From Oscarella lobularis (Eukaryota > Porifera > Homoscleromorpha > Homosclerophorida > Oscarellidae): 64,000 nucleotides of DNA. Under the pieces are notes generated by a model. It did not search any database, was not told the origin of the DNA, and saw nothing but the letters and a program-made list of their open reading frames with translations. Numbering within the stretch: position 1 is the stretch's first letter; every line of letters starts with the position of its first letter. Positions 1 to 11,022 of the stretch are shown here, piece after piece. The stretch spans positions 868,001 through 932,000 of the forward strand of contig NC_089187.1 in assembly GCF_947507565.1 (NCBI RefSeq), written 5' to 3'. The position numbers and the translations under genes are program-made.

Positions 1-328
1 TCAACGCCACCTGAACAGACTATGTTTGCCTTTTCATTCAATTGCTTAGGTCACTCCATTGGTGAGACGGTGACCGTGGAGAAATTTGAGGAGCAATCAA
101 GCGAAGGTATTTCTTAATCAAGTATATACAAAAATATATGTATCTGTATGTATCTGTCTTTTAGAGTGTAAAGCGGTCTGTGCGTCTGCGTGTGGTAAAC
201 CGTTCGCCTGCCTATACAAAATGCAGGGATCTCACACTGACGTTTAAGTATAGTGAGCACATTTCTTTCCTTGACTGTCTACTAAACCGCTCACGTTTGA
301 GTTTAAATTTCTGGTCTGTCTTGACCCC
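1..328. other. Noncoding flank of A1a
   Basis: No coding exon seen. The stretch matches 27922-28263 downstream of A2 closely, so it lies inside the distal duplication, and is probably 3-prime UTR or intergenic sequence. Confidence 0.5.
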
Positions 329-1407
329 CTAATATCGTTGAATGACTGACACTGCTAAAGCCTTTTCAAGGTCTTTCCCTATTCCAACATTGTAGCAAGC
401 ATCTATGAGCCGTTGACGAGTCATTTCACTGTCTCTTTCTTTTCGCTGAAAGGCAGACAGAACTCTTTCCAGCCGTTCCTTGGGTCTTCGAGTCTGCATC
501 GGCTTAGGTCCTTCTAGTCCTCTATCTGGTCCTCCTGCACCAAAAGAAAATCCAAGTTGCATTGAGATTTGTAGCCACTTCTTCTCTCCGATACTGAGAA
601 TAGCTTCAACCAAGACGTTCATAGAGACATCAGCACCTGTTGGTCTTGACGCAGCAACTAAAGCAGATATATTATTATTATTTAAGCAAAGCATGAGAAA
701 ACAACTGCCGTACTTATTCCCCACTCACCAGGTTTCATTTGAATGTAAATAGAAACGCCTGAAGTGCTGACGATAATAAAAAGGATAGCGCACAATGCAA
801 AAGGATGACTACGCCAAAACTGAAATAAGAAGTTTTGAGTTTCTATGAGATGGCAGTAGACACTACGTTTCTTCATAAACTTATTTATACTAATGGGTTT
901 CACGGTTCCATTATGTTTGGCCTCTTTCTCTTCACTGCGTTCTAACAAAGAGCGTACAAAACCACCCTCTTCGTAAATCATTGCATACCGCGATCACGTT
1001 CTCCTTTGGCACGCCTACGAGCGCCTGCACAACAAAACAAAAAAGGCACTAGCTACAATTACGGTACGCCAAAAAAGTATCCCAGCCAACTAAGTGCCCA
1101 TATTCCCACCTGTTAGGAGAAGATGACGGAGATCTCCACCTTGCTCTATCTCTTGAAGAGCGTCGACGAAAGTGTCAAAGTACGCATCAGGACGCTTCTT
1201 CAGAGTCTCAAAAAGACGTTTGGCTGCCTCCGTTTTGCCGTCTTTGTTCACAGTCCGACCGATTTCTTCGCATTGGCTCGTTGACAGGCAATCATTCTCC
1301 ACTAATTTCGCTAGGATCGTTGAATCGGGACCCAAGAGGTTTGAGGCATAGGTTATAGCGGTCGATAGCACCGGTGTGACTCTCTCGTTCCACTTTCGAT
1401 CTCCCAT
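329..1407 (-). CDS. CARD-transmembrane-death-domain protein, copy A1a
   Basis: Four exons join in phase with GT..AG borders: 1407-1110, 1024-989, 941-729 and 657-329, giving 291 residues from the ATG at 1407. Exon 1 encodes a CARD-like helical domain (around residues 20-98, with LLGPDSTILAKLVE and AAKRLFETLKKRPDAYFDTF). Exon 3 carries one hydrophobic segment (PFALCAILFIIVSTSGVSIY) that looks like a membrane span. Exon 4 encodes a death-like domain (WLQISMQLGF near its start, then ERLERVLSAF and LIDACYNVGIGKDLEKAL). CARD and death domains mediate homotypic assembly of caspase or immune complexes; the role here is inferred. It lies downstream of copy A1b on the same strand, and A2 is its counterpart in the distal duplicated block. 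Exon phases agree across three copies, which supports the model. The domain calls are by eye. Confidence 0.72.
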
Positions 1408-1682
1408 GAGAAAAATGAAGAGAACTCCCGTATGATTTTTTACTTAGGTACTTTTCTTCGGTTCAAATCTCTTAGCAAACGTCAATCAGCTGCTGAAGAG
1501 CCGTTATCGTTCTTCTTACGGTTGAAAATGACCCTACGTTTTGACTGCAAAGTATACTGTTCATTTCTTTCCTCGTCCGTCGGCGTCATTCTATTCAGCA
1601 AGGAGTGCCTCATTCCTAAAGAAAGCTGCCAACCTAATGTATCACGAACTAAGACAAAAAACTGAAAATGTATATAAGCGTT

Positions 1683-2735
1683 CTAAAACTCCCTGAAGTT
1701 CAGGGCATCTCTAAGAGCGTCCCCAATTCCAACCTTCTTGCATACGTCAATCAGCCGCTGACGAGATGATTCGTTGTCTCCTTCGCTTGACTTGTAGTCA
1801 GACACTATCTTACGCAGCCTGTCCTTGCTAGCCCAACTTGGATAATCTGTAACTAGATTTTGCCTTTTTTCAAAATCCCAGCCGAATTGCAGCGCAATGT
1901 TTCGCCATCTTCCTTGTCCAACCTCAACTATGGCTTGAACCAACTCATCCATAGAGACTGTAGCACCTGTCAATTTATCTAAAACAACAGACAAAAATTG
2001 AAGCAGATCACACCGTCACGGTTTATTGTACTTCTAGATGATGTTGACCGTGTCTCTCCACTGCCTAAGAGCAAGAGCATAGACAATAAATAATTTCAAT
2101 TAAAAATTGACCACTTTCTTTACCAGGAGAAAGAGATATAAAAAGGCTTCCAACAGCAAAAAACACAGGCAATAAAACAAGCAGGCAGCCCCGTTTGAAG
2201 GCACAGCTGCGTAAAAACGGAGGGTTGGGTAATGGGGAGGGACGGGGACGAATGGCTGAGACTCCACATCCTAACAAAGACCGTACAAAAACACCCCCTT
2301 CGTAGATCATTGCATACTGCGATCACGTTTACCAGCGCCTGCACAACAAAACAAAAAAGGCACTAGCTACAATTACGGTACGCCAAAGACGTATCCCATG
2401 CACTTAACGTCAGCCAAGTGCCCATATTCCCACCTGTTAGGAGAAGATGACGGAGATCTTCACCTTGCTCTATCTCTTGAAGGGCGTCGACGAAAGCGTC
2501 AAAGTACGCATCAGGACGCTTCCTCAGAGTTTCAAGAAGACGTTTAGCTGCCTCCGTTTTGCCCTCTTTGCTCACAGCCCAACCGATTTCTTCGTATTGA
2601 TTCGTTGACAGGCACTTCTTCTCCACCAATTTCTCTAGAATCGTCGAGTCGGGGCCCAAGAGGTTTGAGACATAGGTTATAGCGGCCGATAGCACGCACT
2701 GGCGTTAGTCTCTCGGCCCACTTTCGATCTCCCAT
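1683..2735 (-). pseudogene. CARD-transmembrane-death-domain gene, copy A1b, frameshifted
   Basis: The four-exon layout is the same as in A1a: 2735-2434, 2338-2318, 2270-2124 and 1978-1683. Relative to A1a and A2, exon 1 is 302 rather than 298 bases. A four-base tandem duplication (GCAC repeated near 2693-2698) shifts the frame after about 13 residues. Removing that shift would restore a 253-residue reading. The CARD (LLGPDSTILEKLVEKKCLS) resembles A2, the membrane segment (LLVLLPVFFAVGSLFISL) is quite different from A1a, and the death domain (WRNIALQFGWDFEK ... LIDVCKKVGIGDALRDAL) has diverged strongly. So this is an older paralogue that later took a frameshift, unless the shift is a sequencing error. 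It lies between gene B and A1a. Confidence 0.65.
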
Positions 2736-2739
2736 GGGA

Positions 2740-3033
2740 AGGAAAGTGCATATGAGTCCCGTATGATATCACTCCTTCCTGAAACTCGCGCCTAAGTGAT
2801 TCTAGAGAAAATCCGTGAGTTGCTGAAGGGAGTCATAGACGTCTGCATAAATATTTTGTCTGTACAGTATTTAAATGAGTATCAATGAAAAGCAAAGGAA
2901 GAGCCTACGTATAAAACGTGGATCAAGACAGAGCCCGCTGTGGCTTATCTACGGTAAGTGAATGCGCAAAACTGCGTTTTAGATGCCAGCTAGTGCGATA
3001 CTGTACTAGATAAAATTAATGGTGAGTAAGTAG
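2740..3033. other. Intergenic spacer between B and A1b
   Basis: No coding exon seen. The spacer lies between the stop of B and the start of A1b, so it should hold the promoter of A1b. A near-identical spacer lies between B2 and A2 at about 29340-29655. Confidence 0.5.
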
Positions 3034-6000
3034 TCATTTAGTGTGGCCCTAAAACCAATAACAAGAATAGATAAAAAATAAAAAAAAGAAGCTTACCGAA
3101 AAAATTGAGGCTATCGTTTCAGTTGAGCAGCCAACGTTCTTCATGGCAGTAATAAAATGCCTGCGAGTAGCTCTCTTGCCGAACTTGTTTGCCCACGCGT
3201 CTAGCATATCCAGGGCACGGTCTTGATCGTTTCTTTTCTCTTCAAACGCATGCAGTTGATAAAACTGGAAAGGTTCCGGACCTAAAATTTTTCCAATACG
3301 TCTCCAGACTGGTTGAATGCGTTCAGCTGCTCTGAATAGTTCAAGTGCGGTTGGCGGATTATCAAGGTAAATCTCATCAAATAGACAGGAGATTTCTGCA
3401 AAGAGTGTCAGAAAGAATCGATTAATTGATGGAATACCTTCGTCATTCCGTTCGGAAAGTGAAGAACAAAGTTGAGTTGCTTGTTCACCACGACGCCCTA
3501 CCATGAAAATCAATAGCTACATTATAACTTTTCAAAAATCTGCTGACTTTTAATTGCCGAAGGAGATCTAGTTCGAATAAAAGCAAGATCTTCTTTTGCC
3601 TCGACAGTCTGCCAGAAAAGTAGAAAATTAAAGAGGATTTAGTAATTACGTCTATTTTGTTACTTCGTCAGCAGAAAGTTCAATCGCACCATCTCCACTC
3701 AAAAGAGCTAGCAAGTACGGTAGACGTGATCTTCTCGCAGCATCTCCAAAGCACTGCGCTGTGGCAATGAGATTTTCACTCCAAGTAGAAATCAGCACAG
3801 CCGCTGTCTTGCATTCCACCTGGTCTGCTTCAGACAAGCCCGGCAAATGACCCTCTAAAACTTCTCTTCCCGCTTCGTCTTTATCCAAGCACGTTATTAT
3901 AGCGCAGCGTGTCTTGTAGGACAATAAGTCGATGTGATTGTCACGAAGAGCAAGAAGATCTTTTAGGCTGTCTTTGACCATTCCCTTGCTGACTGAAGCG
4001 CTTGACTTTGCCGAAATCTCTATCTTCTCATCAACAGTTGCTTCTTTGTAAGCCAGAGGAAACTCTTTCAGCTGCTTTAGTTCTGTAGAGCTAATGTACC
4101 AGAGAAGACTATCTGTCCCTGGACTCCTCTTTCGAAGAACTTCTTCGCCAGTTATCATTAGATTATTAAGAAGTTTAACGCATTCTCGCTCGGAATGAAC
4201 CGGTCCACGCACTATAAAATCCAAAGCCTTATCCACCTCTTGCAATGTTATAATTCCTTCTACTGAAACACCGTCTATTGTATCCTTGATCATCAGCCCT
4301 CCTTGCCAAACTACCGGCTCTAAGCCATGAAAACAAGGAACATTGTGTACGTGACACTGAAGAAACGGCATCGTTCCGGGAGTTATTATATCTGTCTCTT
4401 TAGCTCGTCGCACTCGTCGCCCAACGTAAACGGTCATCTCAGAATTTTCGCACCACACTTCAGATTGACGTTTCTCTTCTACAAGAGCTGGAAACCGATA
4501 AGTGTTTCGCATACCGGGAAGTGGATAGCAAATCTCCAAATGACACAAGAGCCAAATTGTTTCATCAATATTTTCCCACTTTTGCTCATTGAAGGCTTCG
4601 AGTGCACTCTGAATGTCTTCTTTGGTTGTTGTGCCGGGCGGACGGCAGCAAAGAGAAACCGGAAAATCTGAATCCAAAGGACACAACAGGGGACCAATGA
4701 TATTTTGACATAGCCAAGTTGGATCCAAAATGATTTTGTTTTGAATGACAAAAATCTAAAAAAATTAGTGATACAAACACGTAAGCAATGACTAAAACTG
4801 CTGATGACCTCGCCGATTCCTCGCAGAAATTCGACAAGCAATTTTTGAACTTCAACCGTAAGACCAGGATAAAGGCAATCTGCCATAACCTTCTCAAAAA
4901 CGCTACAATCCATAAATTTTATGACTTCTTCCTATAAGCAGAACGATCATAGGATAGTGTACAGAGATATAGCTACGTATATTTAATTAATGATCGCTTA
5001 CCCTTTTCGTTTCAGGGTGGTTCTTTATGACAGACAGAGTTCTTTGGCGTACTTCTTCCTCTAGGTTATTGATAGAAAAAAAAGAACGCAGCTTGTGGAA
5101 AAACAGCTGGCCTTTCCTGAAAGGATCTCTCAGTGTAGGTAAAAAAGACGCAGTTGCCGCCTCAACAATGATCGGGACTTCTTTACCAGCCTGAGTTAAA
5201 GCAGAGACAAGTAAGTAGCAAATGCAAATTCCTAAAGAGCTATTTGCAGTACTGCACGGCTATGAGGCGTTCTACAAAGGCATTCAACGGTCTAATTTTT
5301 CACCAATTTTTGTCAATGTGCTTAGCGTTATCTCGATGACAGTACTATTTAATTCGAAGCTTTTCAAAATTGATTACCTTTAGGGTGAGCGCTTTGACGT
5401 CTTTAATAGATTCCCTGAGAAGATCCAAATCGGTCGATTTTCGATCATGGCAATTCAAAACAAAGTGTTTCTCGTAGAAGTTGAACCAACGACCAAAGTT
5501 TTGCCTCACGTAGGCAAAAACCTGTCGTAGTTTGATTTCTCCAATTTTCACAGAGGGAAGGAGATCTTTTTTGCTTCCTACAACCAGAAAGTTAGCCTTT
5601 TCATTTAGAACAACGCTGCATTTCACGAATGAACAGAAAAAATGGCTCCAAGTCTTTAGCTCATTCTCGTTTTCTGTCAAATCGACAACGAGCAGAAAAG
5701 CTGTTGTAGACTCGGAGAAAAAGAGCCCGTGCGTTTTATGAAAAAACGGCTGCCCTGCAAAATCGCAAAAAACCACATCACCGGCCGATTTGATATTTGC
5801 AGTTGATAAATCCATGCTGGCAGTTCGCTTATCGTCACCCCCATCTTTCCAGTGAATGTTTTTTAAAGTTTTTATGAGGGTTGTTTTACCAGCTCCAGCT
5901 TTCCCAATTGTGCATATCTTGATTTTCGTTTGCTTGGTCGTGCCTTGCGAGTAAAGTTTATTATATCGATGATTAGTCTACAATGAAAAGCATGCGCTAG

Positions 6001-8846
6001 GAATCGTAAAAACCTAACTAAAGAACGAACCCATTCTTTGAATAAAATGGTTCTCACTTCTGACAAGCAAGGAGTCTCGTGAGGAAGTAGACCATCCTAA
6101 ATAAGGAAGCACTATAAATACCTTGGATTAATTAATTCTATGCGTGTTATGACCAAATGATTTATTCTAAAAGTGTAGCTAGCCACAAGTTAAATTAGCA
6201 AGAAAACGTTTCACACGTAAACGTTTCACACAATGCCTAATGACAATTTGAAGTGCCTCATTATTTCATAGTTCAGACAAAAAGAAAAAGTGTGTCATAC
6301 AAGTTAACTCCAAACCTTGCTTAATTAATTTAATTTCTTTCTCTAGTGTTACAAACGCTTACCTCTCCGGAACGGTCAATGAGATTTGGCTCCTTCAAGA
6401 GAATTAGTTTCACAAGATCAAACCACAAGAAGAAATCTGATACATTTAATTAAATGTTATGTTATCATTAATTTAAAGTAACGAAATAAATCATATACAG
6501 TACCAGAAATTCTGTGACTATATTTTGCAAGGAAATGCAATACTGAATTTCCTTTCTGAAGACGACAAAAGCGTCGAAAACAGTAAGATCTCAACTAATA
6601 GCATACCGCGTCTGTCTTATTAACGTCTGCTCCCGCTTCGACTAGTAGTGTCGCAATTACCAAGTGACCACCCAAGCACGCCATCAAAAAAGCGGTTAAC
6701 CCTTCCTAAAGTTATCAATCCAAATAGGTTTCAGATAGAAGTACCCTATTACGACAAACCAAGTTAGTCTTATTCAAATCTGCTTTAGCGTCAATCAGCA
6801 GATTAACAATCTTTAAGTGACCTTTTCTACATGCTACTTGCAAAGCCGTGCGGCCTTCCTAAATGTTTCAATTAAAAAACAAGCCTAACAAATTGAAATG
6901 CCGTTGGTAGCATGGTCAATAAAGCGTTTAATGACCTCAAATTTTTGCTACGCTCCGCAGCATGCATTTTTGAAAGCGCGAATTTGTCTATACACACGCA
7001 AAACCTACCAGGTTTGTCTTGTTGACATTTGCTCCAGCCCTAATTAATATTTTAGAAATTTCCACGTGACTAATTCCACAGGCAGCCTGCAAAGCCGTTC
7101 TGCCATCCTGAAATTTTCGCTTAATTAATGCAACGCGTCTCAAAGAACTGCTGTCACCTCATCAGTCTTATTAACATCTACTCCAGAGTAGATCAATAAT
7201 TCAGCGATTTTTAAGTAACCCTTTTTACACGCTGAAAACAAAGCCTGTCGTTCGTTATTAACTTTTGCTCCAGCGTCTATTAAAAGTTTAGCAACATCCG
7301 AATAACCATTACGACATGCTCCCTCCAAAGCCGTGCTTCTACCCTAAAGGTTCCAAGTAGGAAATGAAAATGGATTATAAAGTATTAAAATAACATTAGC
7401 TTCATTAACGTGTGCTCCAGCATTGATAAGAAGTTTAGCAATTTCTACGTCACCATTTGCACACGCTCCATACAGAGCCGAAAGCGAAAACTGAAAATCC
7501 CAAATAGAAAACAATAACTGGCAATTGAAACTAACTCGCTATTACACACCTTTCCGGCCTTATTGACGTCTGCTCCAGCATCAATTAGTAGTTTCGCAAT
7601 TCCTAAGTCGCCTTTCCAACACGCTTTCCGCAAATCTGCGTGCCCACTGGCATTCTAAAAGATTCATTAGCAATAAATGAGTAACAGCCTGTTTCATAAA
7701 ACTAAAAAAACGATGCGACCTTATCAACATCTGCACCAGCGCAGACAAGTAGTTTAGCACTTTGCACGTGACCGTTTTCACAAGCCGCAAGCAATGGTCC
7801 CTGGCCAACCTAAAGATTGAAAGATCAAAATAACTGTTCTCCTAAACTTAAAACACTGTTATCTACTTTGTCCGTTTTATTGACATTTGCTCCGGCGTCT
7901 ATCAAAAGTCGAGCAACATCCAAGCGGCCATTGCAGCATGCTTCCTGCAACGGCGTGCGTCCAAGCTAAAGATTCCATTTAGAAAGCAGCACATGTCTGA
8001 CAAAGTACTGAAAAACCACATTTGCTCCACTGAAGTGCATTCCGACCTTGAAAAAGGATCTACGAAGTCTACCAACTATTGCACGACAATTTTCACACGC
8101 TCTATGGAAAGTTGCAAGCGAAAGCTAAAGTCGAAATTTATGAAACTAGCATACACACACGTCTATAGAGCAACTGACTGCTACACCTTTCCTGCGTTGT
8201 TAAACAGGGTAGCAACATCACTGTGACAGTTGCGACAGGCTCCTTGCAAAGCCGTGACGCCGTCCTAAAGCAACTGGGTAATAAAAGCAGGAGTTATAAA
8301 GTACAAAAACCATATTAGTTTTATTGACGTCAGCTCCAGCGTTGATTAAGAGCTTTGCAAATTCCAAGTGACCGTTTTCACACGCTATATACAAAGCCGT
8401 AGGCAAGAACTAAAAATTCCAATTAGAATGAAAAAATAGGTCGCATAAAGTGTCGCACCACAACCCACCTGGCCTGTCTTATTGACGTCTGCTCCAGCGT
8501 CGATGGAATGTTTAGCAACAGCAAATTGACCATTGACACATGCATTCTGCAAAGCCGTTAGTCCATTCTAATAGTTCCAATTAAAACATAAAAAGCCTAT
8601 CTCAATATAGCGTAAAACCTTATTCGTCTCATTGACGTCTGCTCCTGCGTTCATCAAGAACTCAGCAATGTTCATGCGATGATTTGCCCATGCTTCCTCC
8701 AAAGGCGTGAGCCCATCCGTATTCGTCCACTCTCCGTCGAGCTTTGCTCCTTTCCTAGCGCATTCTTTCACTCCTTCTAGATCCCCTGCTTGAACTGCGC
8801 TAAACAGCGCATCTCGCAAACATTTTTTGTTTGCTAATGCTTCCAT
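3034..8846 (-). CDS. Ankyrin-Roc-COR-death-domain protein, copy B
   Basis: The gene starts at the ATG at 8846, with an in-frame TAG seven codons upstream, and ends at a TGA at 3034-3036 after a tiny last exon. From 8.8 to about 6.6 kb lie a dozen or so ankyrin repeats, mostly one per short exon (for example ALYIACENGHLEFAKLLINA). The Roc GTPase exon at about 5945-5380 has a P-loop GKAGAGKTT, a switch-II DFAGQP and a G4-like SKKD. COR exons follow between about 5240 and 3652, then a CARD-like or otherwise helical stretch. The death domain sits in the exon ending at 3098 (VWRRIGKILGPEP ... LDAWANKFGKRATRRHFITAM). Roc-COR proteins are GTP-regulated scaffolds; ankyrin plus death domains suggest an immune or death-signalling role related to the DAPK1 C-terminal architecture. 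One repeat near 8040-8130 is degenerate. B2 is a close duplicate. Confidence 0.8.
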
Positions 8847-10378
8847 TGGCGTCGAATCAGTGAAAGACTATTGCAATTCGGAAAAGTGACGTTCAAAAAA
8901 CTCCAGCACTTTTCTTGCACTAGCTTCTTTCGCAGGCAACAGAAATCCTGGAGAAACGTTCTCAAACGATCGCTCACGTGACTGCGTTCTTCTGAACCCC
9001 AACAACCTGCAGCATTAGAAGAACGGAAGAGTAAATTAGATGTGCAGACGCTACGATTTCAAACAAAATGGACGTGCTAGAAAAGAGGTGTATTCATAGG
9101 GGGCATTGAAACGCACCGTAAATAGCGTAGAATCGCGTTATCCAGTGCTGCTTTTGAGCTGCTCGAAACCTCAGGCGCTATTTATTAGATAGAATAGCAG
9201 ATAGAATAGCGCGTCGCTGCTTTCATTTGCTGGCTCTTCCTCGCTAACGCGAAGTTTGGGAGACGTCTGTTAAATCCCCGTACAGGATGCATGACGTCAC
9301 GCTCAGCATCACGTGCTAACATAGCGGCAAGCAGCTCAGCGTGCATGGCGCTAGTACTTTTCAATTTCTTTTATGAGGTAAAATCATTTTCATTCTTTTT
9401 TCAAGGCTCTTCTTCCTCTCCGCTATATGACTCTCTTTTGCAACTGTAGCCTGTACTGTAGCCGTTTTGGAAGCAGCGGCATCTTCGTAACTGTAGTCGC
9501 TTGCTTCTCTGACTTGTGACTGCCGCCCGCACTTATGCATCTTGGCTATACAGCACGTGTAGGACGATGTGACTGAAATAAGAAGAATATCGTCTCACTT
9601 TATAGGCAAAGATCCGCATCGGATTGCCGCAACGGCAGCACATGACCTCGCGTCGAACATGATAGATAACTACGACAAACGTCTCGTAAAAACCACATAT
9701 AGCTCCCTAATTAATTAATTAATTAATTAATTAATTAGTTATTAATTACTTTTCACCACTAGAGCCATTTTTTGGCAATCGCCAGTTTTTGACATGCAAT
9801 TGTTTTGGCGTACATCTATTGGGCGCCGAGGAATTGGCTCACCGCCATTGGCACTGAATGCGCGACTTTTTGATGCCTGCGTTTATCCAAAGTAAATTTC
9901 GCACTCGATCAAAGTTCTAGGCCTACTTGGAACAGGAGTATGTCGCATTCCTACGGAGGTGAAGAAGCCTACACTGTAATAGCGCCGTTTCTTTTCGACT
10001 CACGTTCACCATGACACAGTTCGATAGATGATCGGCTAGAGAACGCGTCAGATCCCGCTTCAAATCACTTCCTCGCCTAATCGCTGCTGGTGAGCCTTTT
10101 TGCTTGGTCGCTAGCCCCCGGATGTCGACGGAGGATGAAGTGATATCAAATAAAAAAAAGGTAAAAACAAATGTTAAAGTCAGGTAATCAAAACAGTAAA
10201 ATAGCAAAAGAGCAGTGCGATGTAGCAAAGATAAGTGATAAAGATGTAATGTAGAGTCTAATACTGACTGACTCCACTTCACAAGGACAGAAATGTGCGT
10301 TAACATACTTTTAACGTACCTTGTAATGTAAGCATTTCTACGAGTGCAATGACGTCACTTTTTTGTACTTCTCTTGGA
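8847..10378. other. Intergenic region between genes C and B
   Basis: No convincing coding exon. It holds a TTAA-type microsatellite at 9708-9737 and AT-rich sequence. The stretch 9923-10306 is open on the minus strand, but its translation is hydrophobic and low in complexity and the matching stretch in the distal copy (36560-36960) is not kept open the same way, so I do not call a gene. The whole spacer is duplicated at about 35475-36999. Confidence 0.5.
9708..9737. repeat. (TTAA)n microsatellite
   Basis: About seven tandem TTAA/AATT units. Similar runs occur at 14006-14040 and 36300-36321, so this is a recurrent simple repeat in the region. Confidence 0.9.
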
Positions 10379-10932
10379 TCACTCTCTTGCTAATACACGA
10401 CTCCGCGTACAGGCACGCAACACCTTCTCCACCAGAGGCTGCTCCGTTTTCTTCGTCCATTTCTCTAAAGCCAGTGCAAGGCTGACTTTATTGCTATGAT
10501 TCCCGCGCCGTATTTCCGTCACTGCTTCTGCCGACAACAGAAAACAGCAGATCTCTTCCCACTTCGAGCTCGCTCCCGAACAAATCGCCGCAATCACATC
10601 TTTGCACACGACGTTGTCGTCGGCAGGGAAACTCTCTCCCTGCTTCGGCTCTCCGTCTCGGATGCGGAGACGAAGACGCAGATGACTAATTCGAATGTGG
10701 GGATACTTTGCACCGCAAAGTTTTCTGGCTTTTACAAGTGCGGCGCTGCTCTTGCACGACTTGACGTCGTCCCTTTCGTACACGGCTACGTCTGAACTGT
10801 GATTTTGAAGATCGTCGCTGTCCAAATAGTACCATTCCATTGGAGTGCCATTGGCTTTATCGCTTCGAACCGACTCGACAGTGCGCTTTTACGTCTTCGA
10901 GCATATCCTTTGCGACGCACTCGCCTCCTTCC

Positions 10933-11022
10933 TAGTCTCGCGTAGCCAGACCTCTCTCCAGTGGTGGTTAATATCACCACTGGAGAGGTTAATATCACCA
11001 AGGGGGAAGGGTCTGGCTACTA
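10933..11022. mobile_element. Palindromic MITE with 9-bp target duplication
   Basis: A 90-base insertion with terminal inverted repeats (TAGTCTCGCGTAGCCAGACC at the left, GGGTCTGGCTACTA at the right) and an internal stem (CCAGTGGTG/CACCACTGG). It is flanked by a 9-base duplication CCTCCTTCC at 10924-10932 and 11023-11031. The corresponding site in C2 near 37590 is empty, which defines the ends exactly. It interrupts the COR-B exon of gene C. Confidence 0.92.

Noticed and set aside
9708-9737. TTAA-rich run as a hot target for TTAA-specific transposons
   Set aside because: It is a simple microsatellite that recurs in several introns and spacers, with no insertion in it.
9923-10306. Open minus-strand stretch of 127 codons
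   Set aside because: Hydrophobic low-complexity translation, not kept open in the duplicate at 36.6-36.9 kb, no splice support.
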